NCBI GenBank assembly: GCA_001725155.1
Contig: MEFP01000006.1
Location: 310,001-374,000 of the forward strand
Source: Lysobacteraceae bacterium SCN 69-320
GTDB taxonomy: Bacteria; Pseudomonadota; Gammaproteobacteria; Xanthomonadales; Rhodanobacteraceae
DNA length: 64,000 bases
Reading direction: 5' to 3'
Position numbers and translations under genes: made by a program. Within the stretch, counting starts at the first letter, position 1. Every line of letters begins with the position of its first letter. The notes under the pieces are model-generated. The model was given only the letters and a program-made list of their open reading frames with translations, made no database searches and was not told where the DNA came from. Shown here in pieces: positions 21,219 to 30,500 of the stretch.

Positions 21219-22489
21219 GAGTGGTCGTCCTGGGCGGCGCGCGTCGCAGCCGCATCGGTGAAGGGTTGGGCGGTCAGGCGCTGCAGCTCGATCAGCAGGC
21301 GTTGCGCCTGCACGGTCAGTTCGAGTTCGCGGCGGCGTGCCGTCGTGGTCTCGGCCTGCAGCTGCGCCCATTCGAGATAGCTCAGGGCGCCCGCGCGATA
21401 GGCCTGTTCGGCGGCCTGCTCGGCGGCGAGCAGGCGCGGCAACAGCACCTCGCGCAGTTGCGCGGCTTCGGCCACATCGCTGGCCAGGCGCGCCTGCGTT
21501 TCGGCCAGGGTCGCGTAGAGACTCAGTTCTCCCGATTCGCGTTCGAGCTCCAGCGCAGCGAGTTCTGCCTGTGCCGAGCGCCGGCCGGGTCCGGCGCGCG
21601 AGGAGGCACCCAGCGGCAGGGACACACCGCCGAGTAGTCCCCAGTCGCCGCCGGGCAGGCGGCGCACGCCGACCGACCAGTTCAGATCGGCGGCGGTTTC
21701 GCTCTGCGCGAGCTGCACACGCGCCTCGCGCACACGGCGCTCGTCGGCGAAGCGGGCGATGTCCGGCGTGGCCTCCAGCAGCGCGGCAATCGCAGCGAAG
21801 TCGGGCACGGCCGGCAGGGCCGGCGCCTGCACGGCCAGCGGTTGCGGCGCGGCGTCGCGTTCGCCCCAGAGCAGGGCCAGGCGGCGCCAGGCCGTCTGGC
21901 CTTCGCGCCGGATGCGCGCCACGTCGATCTCGGCACGGCTGCACTGCGCCTGAGCGGCGAGCTGCACCGAAACCGGCGAAGCGCCGGCGCGAACCCGGCG
22001 CGTGGCGGCATCGACGGTGCGCTCGCGCTGCTCGCGGTCGAGTTCGGCGATGCGCGCGAGCGCCTGCGCGGCGACCACGTCGAGATAGCGCCGCGCGACT
22101 TCGGCCAGCAGGTCCAGGCGCCTGATCTCGCGCGTGTTGTCCAGCGCCGCGATGCGCGACTGGGCCAGCGCCGTGCGCGCGGCGCGCTTGTCGCCGCGTT
22201 CGAGCACCGAGGACAGGTTGAGACTGAGCTCGGCGTCGCCGATGCCGGCCGCGGCGCCGCGGCCGAATGCGTTTTCGAATTCGGCACCGAGGGTCAGTGG
22301 CGGTTTCTGCGCCGCGCGATCCGCCTCGGCGGCGAGGCCGGCGGCGGTCTGGCGGAAGATCTTCAGGTCAGGGTGAAACGCTTCGACGCGGGCGAATGCC
22401 GCGTCAAGCGCAAGCTCGCCGTCCGCGCGCGCGTCGACGACGCCGCACGCAGCGAGCAGGGCGGCCAGTGCCGCCGTTCGCAGGTACAT
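21215..22489 (-). CDS. czcC: CzcC-type outer membrane efflux channel (TolC family)
   Basis: This 424-residue protein has a signal peptide cleaved near DARA (about residue 22) and two long coiled-coil halves typical of outer membrane factors: one around residues 120-200 rich in Arg/Ala/Glu, one around 320-400. It would form the outer-membrane channel of the metal efflux pump. Cotranscription with czcB and czcA is indicated by overlapping stop and start codons. Confidence 0.9.
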
Positions 22490-22540
22490 GGAAAGCTCCG
22501 GGATTCGGGAATGAGGGAAACCGGCCGGGGCCGGTGCGGC

Positions 22541-22918
22541 TCAGACGCGAATCGGCGGACGCAGGGGATCGGCGGCAGGTGCCGGCGCGAACGCGCGCGG
22601 GCGATAGGGCAGGACGGCGCGCAGCGCCTCGGGCGGTATCAGGGTCGGCGCGACGCTGGCCAGCGCAGCGGTGCCGCAGCACAGGTCCAGATGCAGCAGT
22701 GCATGCCAGCCCTGGGTGGGCGCGTGTTCGGCCGCTTCCGCCGACGACATCGCGGCGCTGTCGCCTGCGGCATGCCGGGCGGCGGCGTGGGCGAGGTCAT
22801 GCATGTCGCGATGCAGGGCGCCGGCCAGGGCGAGCGCCGGCCGCACGACGCTGCCGGCCAGCAGGGTCAGCAGCAGGAGCAGGCGCAGCAGCGAGGATGG
22901 GCGGTACAGGGACGACAT
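22541..22918 (-). CDS. Small CzcI-like exported protein, first gene of the efflux operon
   Basis: This 125-residue protein has a hydrophobic N-terminal signal or anchor (to about residue 32), then a His-rich segment with HRDMHDLAHAAARH and a CC pair. The tail is Pro/Arg-rich and ends DPLRPPIRV. Position (51 bp ahead of czcC), size, His-richness and the terminal RPP motif resemble CzcI-type proteins found at the head of czc operons, which are thought to affect metal sensing or induction. Similarity is by character only. Confidence 0.65.
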   Translation of the reverse strand: MSSLYRPSSLLRLLLLLTLLAGSVVRPALALAGALHRDMHDLAHAAARHAAGDSAAMSSAEAAEHAPTQGWHALLHLDLCCGTAALASVAPTLIPPEALRAVLPYRPRAFAPAPAADPLRPPIRV

Positions 22919-22981
22919 GGCGGCGCAGCCTAGCGGCGGTTGCCGGCGTTACACAATTGCCGTGATGTCGCAGGTGCGCGG

Positions 22982-25561
22982 CTAGCCTGCGGCGGCCTCG
23001 CTGCCGCCGACGATCTCGAGCTGGCCGCCGGCTGCGCGCAGCCCGGCCTTGGGCCGGCCGACGTAGAAGCCCTGGGCGTAGTCGACCCCGCAGTTGCGCA
23101 GCGCGCGCAGGATCTCGGGCCGGTCCACGTATTCGGCCACGGTGATCTTGCCGACGGAGTGGGCGATGCTCGTGATCGCCGTGATCACGGCCAGATCGAC
23201 CGGATCGGTGAGCAGGCCCTGCGTGAACGAGCCGTCGATCTTGAGCATGTCCACGTCCAGATGCTTGAGGTGCGTGAACGAGGAGAAGCCGACGCCGAAA
23301 TCGTCGAGCGCGAAGCGGCAGCCGAAGCCGCGCAGTTCGGTGATGAGGTTGCGCGCGGCTTCGAGATTGTTCAGCGCGCCGGTCTCGGTGATCTCGAAGG
23401 CGACCGCGCGCGGATCGACGTTGTATTCGACGAGGCGGTCGGTGATGAAGCGCGCGAGATCGGCCTGGCCGATGGACTGGGCCGACAGGTTGATCGACAC
23501 ACCGACCGGCGGCTCCTGCGGCGACACCTCGCGCAGTGCGCGCAGCGCGTTGCGGATGACCCAGCGGTCGATCTCGCCGATCAGGCTGAAGCGCTCGGCC
23601 GCCGGCAGGAAGGCCGATGGTGCGACGAGGCTGCCGTCGGCATTGCGCAGCCGGATCAGCGCTTCGTAGAACGCACGCTGCTGCTGGTTGCGGCGCAGGT
23701 GCCGCGACCACAGCGCGCCCTGCTGCTCGGGCAGGCTGTCGCAGTCGACCTGACGCAGCGGCAATATCGGCTGGAAGCACAGCACGAACTGATCCAGGCG
23801 CAGCGCTTCCTCCAGCCGTGCGCTCCAGCCCAGCTCCAGGTCCATCAGGGTGCGCTGCTCGGCGTCCTCGGCGAACACGTGCACCTGGTTGCGGCCGTGG
23901 CGCTTGGCCATGTGCAGCGCGATGTCGGCATTGGCCATGGCCTCGGTGCGCGAGGGCGTGTGCTGGTCGAGCATGGCCACGCCGATGCTGACGCCGACGC
24001 GATAGCTCTTGCCGCCGTAGACGAACGGCGAGCCGACGATGGCGCGGCGGAAGTCGTCGGCGATGGCGGTGGCCCGGTCCGGGCCGATGTTGCGCAGGAT
24101 CACCGCGTATTCGTCGCCGCCCATGCGTGCGAGGTGATCCGAGCCGCGCAGGCGCGTGGACAGGCGCCGGCTCATGTCCACGAGCAACTGGTCGCCGGCG
24201 GTGTGCCCGGCCGTGTCGTTGATGTACTTGAAGCGGTCCAGGTCGAGGAACAGCAGCATCGAGACCTGATCGGTGCGCTTGAGCCGCGCGATTTCCTGTT
24301 CGAGCTGGGTTTCGAACCAGGCGCGGTTCTTGAGCTTGGTCAACGCGTCGTGGCTGGCCTGCCAGCGCAGCTCTTCCTCGAGCATGCGGCGCGTGGAAAT
24401 GTCGCGGAAGGCGACGACCGAGCCTTCGCGGCGGCCGTCGAGGTTCAGCGGATAGACCGTGCATTCCACCGGCATCGGCCGGTCGCTGCGGGTCCAGAAC
24501 ACCGACTGCCAGCCGGGCACCTGGCTGCCCTGGGCATAGGTCTGCGACAGGAAGCAGGTGGCCGGCGTGGTCGGCGTGCCGTCCTCGAAGGCATAGTGGA
24601 ACAGCTCGTGCGCGCTGCGGCCGATCAGCTCGTCGGTGTGGTCGTAGCCGAGCATGTCCAGCGCGGCCGGATTGACGAACTGCACGAGACCGCGCGCATC
24701 CACGCCGTAGACGCCGTCGCCGACCGAGGACAGGATGCTCTGCAGGCGGCGCCGTTCCGCGTCCACCGACTGGCGATCCTGCACGGCCCGCGCGAGCGAG
24801 CCCAGACGCGCCAGGAACAGCTCGCGCGCCTCGCTCTTGAACAGGCATTCCAGCGCGCCGGCAGCCAGGGACTCGTTGATGACGCGGTCGGAATAGGTGC
24901 CGGTGATCGTGGCCGTCAGCACGCCGGCCGTGCGCGGATCGTCCTTGAGCCGGCGCACCAGCACCGGCCCGGGATCGCCGGGCATGAAGTAGTCGATGAT
25001 GGCGATGTCGAACGGCATGGACTGGGCCTTGGCCCAGCCGTCCTCGACATCGTTGGCGGTCTCCACGACGTAGCCCTGCTTCATGAGCAGGCGGCGGAAC
25101 GCCGTGCGCACGGTGGCCGAGTCGTCGACGAACAGAATGCGCAGATGCGACTGGCCGCCGACGTCCAGATCCTGCAGCCGCGCCGCGGGCGCGAGCAGCT
25201 TGGCCAGCGCCTCGGCGCATTCGCTGTAGTCGGACCACAGCAGCAGGGCCGTGCTCGGCCGCTTCATCATCCAGTTGACGGCGCCGGCGTCGCTGCTGTC
25301 GGCCAGCAGCAGCACGGCCAGATGCTCGAATTCCTCGCGCCGCAGCAGCGCGAACAGTTCGTCGGCCAGGTTGTCGGCGAATTCGGGCCAGCCGAGCACG
25401 ATCGCGCGCAGCGCGCTGATGGTCTCGCCCTGGCGGCGCAGGATTTCCAGCGCCTGGGCGTAGTCGCTCGCTTCGGTGACGTCGTAGCCCTTGGGTGTCA
25501 GCAACGAGCGCACGGCTCGCCGACGTGTCGCCGAGGACTCCAGCAGCAATACCCGGTCCAT
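22982..25561 (-). CDS. Dual-receiver PAS-GGDEF-EAL cyclic-di-GMP signalling protein
   Basis: This 859-residue cytoplasmic protein has five domains. The first receiver-like domain (about 1-125) is degenerate: VLLLESS and VLGWPEF where acidic residues are expected. The second (about 140-255) keeps VDDS and [12 protein letters not shown] domain spans about 285-390 and a diguanylate cyclase domain about 400-565, with GGDEY and an inhibitory RxxD site (RGSD) five residues before it. The EAL domain (about 580-845) keeps EALIRL, the Asn of INLS, ITE, DDFG, LKID and the QGF motif. Both catalytic halves look intact, so synthesis or hydrolysis could dominate. It is transcribed divergently from orn. Confidence 0.92.
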   Translation of the reverse strand: MDRVLLLESSATRRRAVRSLLTPKGYDVTEASDYAQALEILRRQGETISALRAIVLGWPEFADNLADELFALLRREEFEHLAVLLLADSSDAGAVNWMMKRPSTALLLWSDYSECAEALAKLLAPAARLQDLDVGGQSHLRILFVDDSATVRTAFRRLLMKQGYVVETANDVEDGWAKAQSMPFDIAIIDYFMPGDPGPVLVRRLKDDPRTAGVLTATITGTYSDRVINESLAAGALECLFKSEARELFLARLGSLARAVQDRQSVDAERRRLQSILSSVGDGVYGVDARGLVQFVNPAALDMLGYDHTDELIGRSAHELFHYAFEDGTPTTPATCFLSQTYAQGSQVPGWQSVFWTRSDRPMPVECTVYPLNLDGRREGSVVAFRDISTRRMLEEELRWQASHDALTKLKNRAWFETQLEQEIARLKRTDQVSMLLFLDLDRFKYINDTAGHTAGDQLLVDMSRRLSTRLRGSDHLARMGGDEYAVILRNIGPDRATAIADDFRRAIVGSPFVYGGKSYRVGVSIGVAMLDQHTPSRTEAMANADIALHMAKRHGRNQVHVFAEDAEQRTLMDLELGWSARLEEALRLDQFVLCFQPILPLRQVDCDSLPEQQGALWSRHLRRNQQQRAFYEALIRLRNADGSLVAPSAFLPAAERFSLIGEIDRWVIRNALRALREVSPQEPPVGVSINLSAQSIGQADLARFITDRLVEYNVDPRAVAFEITETGALNNLEAARNLITELRGFGCRFALDDFGVGFSSFTHLKHLDVDMLKIDGSFTQGLLTDPVDLAVITAITSIAHSVGKITVAEYVDRPEILRALRNCGVDYAQGFYVGRPKAGLRAAGGQLEIVGGSEAAAG

Positions 25562-25690
25562 TCCCCCACCCCTGTTTCCCCCGGGGACGGCTCAGGGTAT
25601 ACGCCGGGGCAGAGGGGCGCAAATTGGCCGGGCGGGGCTGCCGGTACTACCATGTCCGGTTTCCACAACGACGCCGGGAGAGCAGGGACG

Positions 25691-26257
25691 ATGGCCCAGC
25701 CGCACGAGGACAACCTGATCTGGATCGACCTGGAGATGACCGGTCTGGATCCGGACCGCGATTCCATTCTGGAAATCGCCACCCTGGTCACCGACCGCGA
25801 ACTCAACGTGCTGGCCGAGGGGCCCGAATTCGCGATCCGCCATCCGCTGGAACGGCTCGAAGCCATGGACGACTGGAACCGCAACCAGCATCGCAAGTCC
25901 GGCCTGTGGCAGCGCGTGCTCGATTCCAGCGTCGAACTCGGCGTGGCCGAGGCGCTGACCGTCGATTTTCTCGTGCGCTGGGTGCCGGCCGGCAAGTCGC
26001 CGATGTGCGGCAACTCGATCTGCCAGGACCGCCGCTTCCTGCACCGGCTGGCGCCGCGCCTGGAGCGTTTTTTCCATTATCGCAATCTGGATGTTTCCAC
26101 CATCAAGGAGCTCGCGCGGCGCTGGGCGCCCGACATCGCGCGCGGCCTGACCAAGGATTCGGCCCATACGGCCCTGTCCGATACGCGCGATTCCGTCGCC
26201 GAGCTGCGTTACTACCGGCAGTTCATGGGGCAACTGGCGGGGTTGAGCGGGAAATAG
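25691..26257 (+). CDS. orn: Oligoribonuclease Orn
   Basis: This 188-residue DEDDh 3'-5' exoribonuclease has the motifs [11 protein letters not shown] (first Asp-x-Glu), the central Asp in CQDRRFL and the terminal His/Asp in [10 protein letters not shown]. Orn degrades two-nucleotide RNAs, including pGpG, the product of EAL phosphodiesterases. The ATG at 25691 begins the standard N-terminus. The frame is open upstream but overlaps the divergent gene and is not coding-like. It lies back to back with a GGDEF-EAL gene, 129 bp between starts. Confidence 0.96.
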   Translation: MAQPHEDNLIWIDLEMTGLDPDRDSILEIATLVTDRELNVLAEGPEFAIRHPLERLEAMDDWNRNQHRKSGLWQRVLDSSVELGVAEALTVDFLVRWVPAGKSPMCGNSICQDRRFLHRLAPRLERFFHYRNLDVSTIKELARRWAPDIARGLTKDSAHTALSDTRDSVAELRYYRQFMGQLAGLSGK

Positions 26258-26264
26258 CCGTAGA

Positions 26265-26413
26265 GCCGGGAATCGGGAATCGTTGAAGCACCGGCGGGAA
26301 AACCCTCCCCTTCAAGGGGAGGACATGGGAGGGGATGGGGTTTCGCCGCGCTGACCGGCGACTTCGGGCTTCGACTCAACGGCTTTCACGATTCCCCATT
26401 CCCGATTCCCGGC
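26265..26413. repeat. Intergenic palindromic element between orn and the TerB-like gene
   Basis: Perfect 16-bp inverted arms (26265-26280 and 26398-26413, built on GGGAATC repeats) flank about 117 bp. Inside is a second near-perfect hairpin (CCTCCCCTT-C-AAGGGGAGG, about 26304-26322) followed by GGGAGGGG. From memory such elements recur between genes of xanthomonads. It fills the gap between convergent genes and may end transcription from both sides. Confidence 0.7.
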
Positions 26414-26450
26414 ATGACGACCCATCGTCGGACCCAGCCATCAGCCCCAT

Positions 26451-26897
26451 TCACACCAATTTCGCCGTCACCGCATCGAGGAACGCCTTCTCGCGCGGCT
26501 GCAGCCGGCCGTCGGCGGCAGCCAGACGATAGAGCGCATCGTGCAACCGGCGCGCTTCGGCGCCGCCGCGGGGATACGTCGCCAGAAAACGATCGAGTTC
26601 GGCGTCGACGGCGATCTCGCGCTTGCGGCCGCGGCTGAAGGCCTGCTGGGCCAGATCGCGGGCGCGCGTGGACAGCTGCAGCTCGTCCATGAGCTGATTG
26701 ACGAACTCGGCCTCGTGCGAGGTCACGATGCTGTCCACGCCGGCCAGATAGCCGAGCAGACCGAACGCCACTTCCACCGAAACCGCCTGTTCGGGCTCCA
26801 GCCTGCCGCCGCCGAGCAGATCGCCGATCGAGCTGCCGAGGTCGCGCAGGATGGCGCCGAAGCGACCGACCGGGGCAGGGTGCTCTCCCTGTGTCAT
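26451..26897 (-). CDS. TerB-like protein
   Basis: This 148-residue protein resembles the all-helical TerB fold: LLGYLAGVDSIVTSHEAEFVNQ, then a second helical unit with LYRLAAADGRLQPREKAFLD, the two acidic-loop halves characteristic of the family. TerB domains bind metal through acidic residues and occur in tellurite and stress response proteins and next to DnaJ domains. There is no J domain and no other ter gene here, so its role is unknown. The ATG at 26897 is preferred; the upstream extension is Arg-rich. Confidence 0.75.
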   Translation of the reverse strand: MTQGEHPAPVGRFGAILRDLGSSIGDLLGGGRLEPEQAVSVEVAFGLLGYLAGVDSIVTSHEAEFVNQLMDELQLSTRARDLAQQAFSRGRKREIAVDAELDRFLATYPRGGAEARRLHDALYRLAAADGRLQPREKAFLDAVTAKLV

Positions 26898-27530
26898 GGA
26901 ACTCTCTCCGTAGCGGGAACGAGACGCCGCGTGCAGCACGCGACGGCAGCGCATGCTGCGCCAGTCCGGTGCGACTGAAAAGAGGGGCTGCGATCGGCGC
27001 CGTGCGCGGCTGCCGACGGCGGCGGCCAAGGTCGCGCTCGCTGCGATCGTCGTTTGCGCACCGCGTCTGGAACGTGGCCGGACGATGTGTTACGAATGCG
27101 CGACCTTCGCACACCTGTGCGGATGGTCTGGGGGATTGCACTGCGCGGCTGCCTGTTCAGCTCGCGGCGCGGTGGTCGTCAATCTGGCTTTCGGTGCCGT
27201 TCTTAGGGGGAATTCGCATCGTGAATGTGGCAGCCGGCGGATTCCGGCAGCCGCGGTCCGGAGGTTTCCGGACGCTGCTGTCCGTCGTTCCGGGACTTCC
27301 GCCGTCGCGCCCACCGCTGCCCGTCTTCGGCAGCGCCGCATTTTCGCGTCGCTCGCAGCGCGCGGATGCCTGTATCTGAACGGTGGGTCGGCCCGCCCGG
27401 GGCGCTGCACCGGTATTTCCGATTTTTCCAGTTGTCGCGTCGGGCGCCGCCCGCGGCACGGACCTGCGTTGTCCGTCCGTCGTGCGGCTCGGTTTGTAGT
27501 AGCTGAAATGCAACACTCAAGGGGATTCGA
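26898..27530. other. Long non-coding gap upstream of the large secreted protein
   Basis: About 630 bp between the divergent TerB-like gene and the 1661-residue protein. Short open frames exist but look like GC-rich noise, being Arg/Pro/Ala-rich with no good ribosome-binding site. The last 15 bases carry AAGGGG seven bases before the ATG at 27531. I see no tRNA, riboswitch or clear promoter. The length suggests an extended regulatory region or long leader. Confidence 0.45.
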
Positions 27531-30500
27531 ATGAGCAACAGGCTTTCATTGCTGGGCGGTCTGGCGCTTGCGCTCGCCGCATCGGCGGGGCAGGCGAGCA
27601 CCGTCGTCGGCGCCGAGGCGTTCACCTCGGCGGCGATCAAGACCACGGTCAGTGCGGAGGAGGCCGCACCGGCGCTGCCGTTCGCGCCGACTCTCGCGAG
27701 CAACTATGCGTTCACGACGAGCGTGACCGGCTCGCTGGCCGACATGAGCAGCGGCACGACGCAGCTGCTGGCCGGCAACATCGACGACACGGCCTCGGCG
27801 CTGACCAACATCGGCTTCGGATTCATCTTCCAGGGCGTGCGCTACACCCAGTTCTCGATCAACGAGAACGGCGTGCTGCGCCTGGGCGCCACCGCGCAGA
27901 CCGGTTCGCCGTACCAGCCCCTGGCCCAGGCCAACCTGCCGATCATCACGGCCTACGGCGCCGACCAGCGCACGCACACCGGCGACGGCAAGGTGCATTT
28001 CCGTGTCGACGGCAGCGCGCCCTCGCGCACCCTGATCGTGGAATGGCTGAACAACCAGTCCAATTTCAATACCGGCGGCACGGCCGACCTGACTTATCAG
28101 GTGCAGCTGCATGAAACCACCGGCGTGATCGACTTCGTCTACGGCAGCATGACGATGAGCACGGCCGGCGGCAGCGATCCCAACTCCAACAAGCCGAACA
28201 TCGGTTTCTCCTCGTCCAACGTCGCGGGCGCGGTCGGCTCGGTCACCGCGCCGGCCGCCACCGAACCGACCTTCAACGGCAGTTCGGCGACGGCGACCGC
28301 GAACGTCTACTCGGCCGGTCCGATCACCGCGCTGACCTCGGCCGCCAACGGCGCGCGCCGCACGATGACGTTCACTCCGCCGGCCGTGGGGCCGGATGCG
28401 CCGACGGGGCTGAACTTCAGCCCGGTCACGCCGACCGCCCTCACCCTGAACTGGACGGATTCGCCGAATGAACTGAGCTACGGCATCTTCCGTTCGCTTG
28501 ATGGCGTGACCTATACCCAGGTCGGCGCGGCCGCACAGAACGCGACGAGCTTCGCCGTCACGGGCCTGAGCCCGTCGACGAATTATTTCTGGCAGGTTGT
28601 CGCGTTCGGTGAAGGCGTGGGCAGCACGCCGCTGGCCGGCACCCAGGCCACCCCGGCGCCGGGCAACGTCGTCTCGACGGGCGTCGGCGGCAACTGGAGC
28701 AACCCCGCGACCTGGGCCGGCGGCGTGCTGCCGACCCTTACCGACAGCGTGACGATCGCGGCGGGAGCCACGGTCATCATCGACACGGCCGCCACGGCCT
28801 ATTCCGTGAACGTCGCGAACACGGCGACCCTGCGCTGGGATGCCACGGCCGCCCGCACCCTCGTCGTCGATACGGCCGTCACCAACGACGGCACCTTCGA
28901 CACGCCGGCCACCGGCACGATTACCGCGCACGTGCTGACCGTCGGCACGGACCTGACCAACAACGGCACGCTGGACTTCAGCACAAACGGCAATACGGCC
29001 GGCGCCGGCATCACCTTCACCGGCGCGAACAACAGCTCTTTCGGCGGCAGCGGCGTCACCACCGACGTGCGCACTGTCACGATCAACAAGGGCACGGCCA
29101 GCACGAACGTGCTGGAACTGAACCCGGCCAACTTCACCGTGCAGGGCGTGGCCACCGACGTGGCCGGCTTCGCGACCCTGACCAACGGCATGCTCAAGCT
29201 GTCGGGCAGCTTCCCGCTGACCAACCGCGTGTTCACGACGGCGGGCTATACCATCGGCGCGAACGCCGGCTTCTGGCTCAACAACCCGAATGCGACCGTC
29301 GCGGCCCAGAACGGTTCGCCGACCGTCGCCGGCCGCCTGCGCGTCAGCCAGGGCACGTACAACATCGGCACGGCCACCGGCAACTCGATGGGCTTCTCCG
29401 CCGGCTCCAACATCACGGTCGAAGGCGGCGCGATCAACACCGCGGGCCGTTTCGGCGTCGCAAGCTCGAGCAACGCGATCACCTACACGCAGAGCGGCGG
29501 CACGATCACGGTGAACACCGCCGGCAACACCTCCACGACCCTGGCTTCCTACGACCTGGGAACGAACACGGCGTCGACGATCGCGATCAGCGGCGGCACC
29601 GCCGTCGTGCAGCTGGCCAGCACGGCCGCCAGCGGTCCGCGCGACTACCGCAACCAGGCCGGCGGCGGCGTGGCCGGCATCAGCGGCGGCACGGTGCAGT
29701 TCGGCAATGCGGCGTCCGGTGCGGCCAAGACGTTCAATGCGGCCGGCGTGTTCCCCAGCGTCGTCGTCAACACGACGTCGGGCAACCACTCGGTGAACAT
29801 GCTCGCGCCTTCGGTCTACAACAACCTGACCGGCAATCTCACGATCAACACCGGCGGCACGTTCAGCACGGGCACCGCTGCGTTCCTGTTCTACGGCGAC
29901 ACGATCACGAACAACGGTACGCTCAACAGCAGCGGCACCGGCACGCAGTTCATCGTGTTCCGTCCGACGACCAACGTGCTGTACCAGGGCACCGGCACCA
30001 TGACGGCGCCGATGACCAGCCTGAGCCTGCAGAACGACCTCAACTTCACGATTGATCCGGCGACCAGCGGCATCGTCGCCACGCGCATCAACTTCTTCAG
30101 CGGCAACGTCGTCAACGCCAACAAGCTGACCCTCGGCAACAATGCTTCGGCCGTCATCCAGATCGGCAACAGCACGACGCCGACCGCCGGCGGCAGCTTC
30201 GACGTGGCGCCGAACTTCAATCTCGGCAGCGGCACGCAGACCTTGCTGTACCTGCGCACGCCGGCTTCGCTGACGACCGGATTCGAAGTCAATCCGGCGC
30301 GCGTGCTGTCCACGATGACCTATGACGACGACAACGCCAGCCATGCGCTGACCGTGGCCGGCGGCGACATCAGCGTGTCGGGTACCCTGGCGCTGACCAA
30401 CGGCCGTGTCGTCACGGGCGCGTCCAAGCTCAGCGTCGCCGGTACCGCCACGGTCACGCGCACGACCGGTTATGTCGACGGCACCCTGGCCAAGACCTTC

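Noticed and set aside
22940..25690. Upstream in-frame extension of Orn by about 900 codons
   Set aside because: It lies opposite the GGDEF-EAL gene and is His/Arg/Gln-rich. Orn begins normally at 25691.
26953..27534. A 193-codon plus-strand frame running up to the large secreted protein
   Set aside because: Arg/Ala/Cys-rich translation without motifs; it is more likely part of the untranslated leader.
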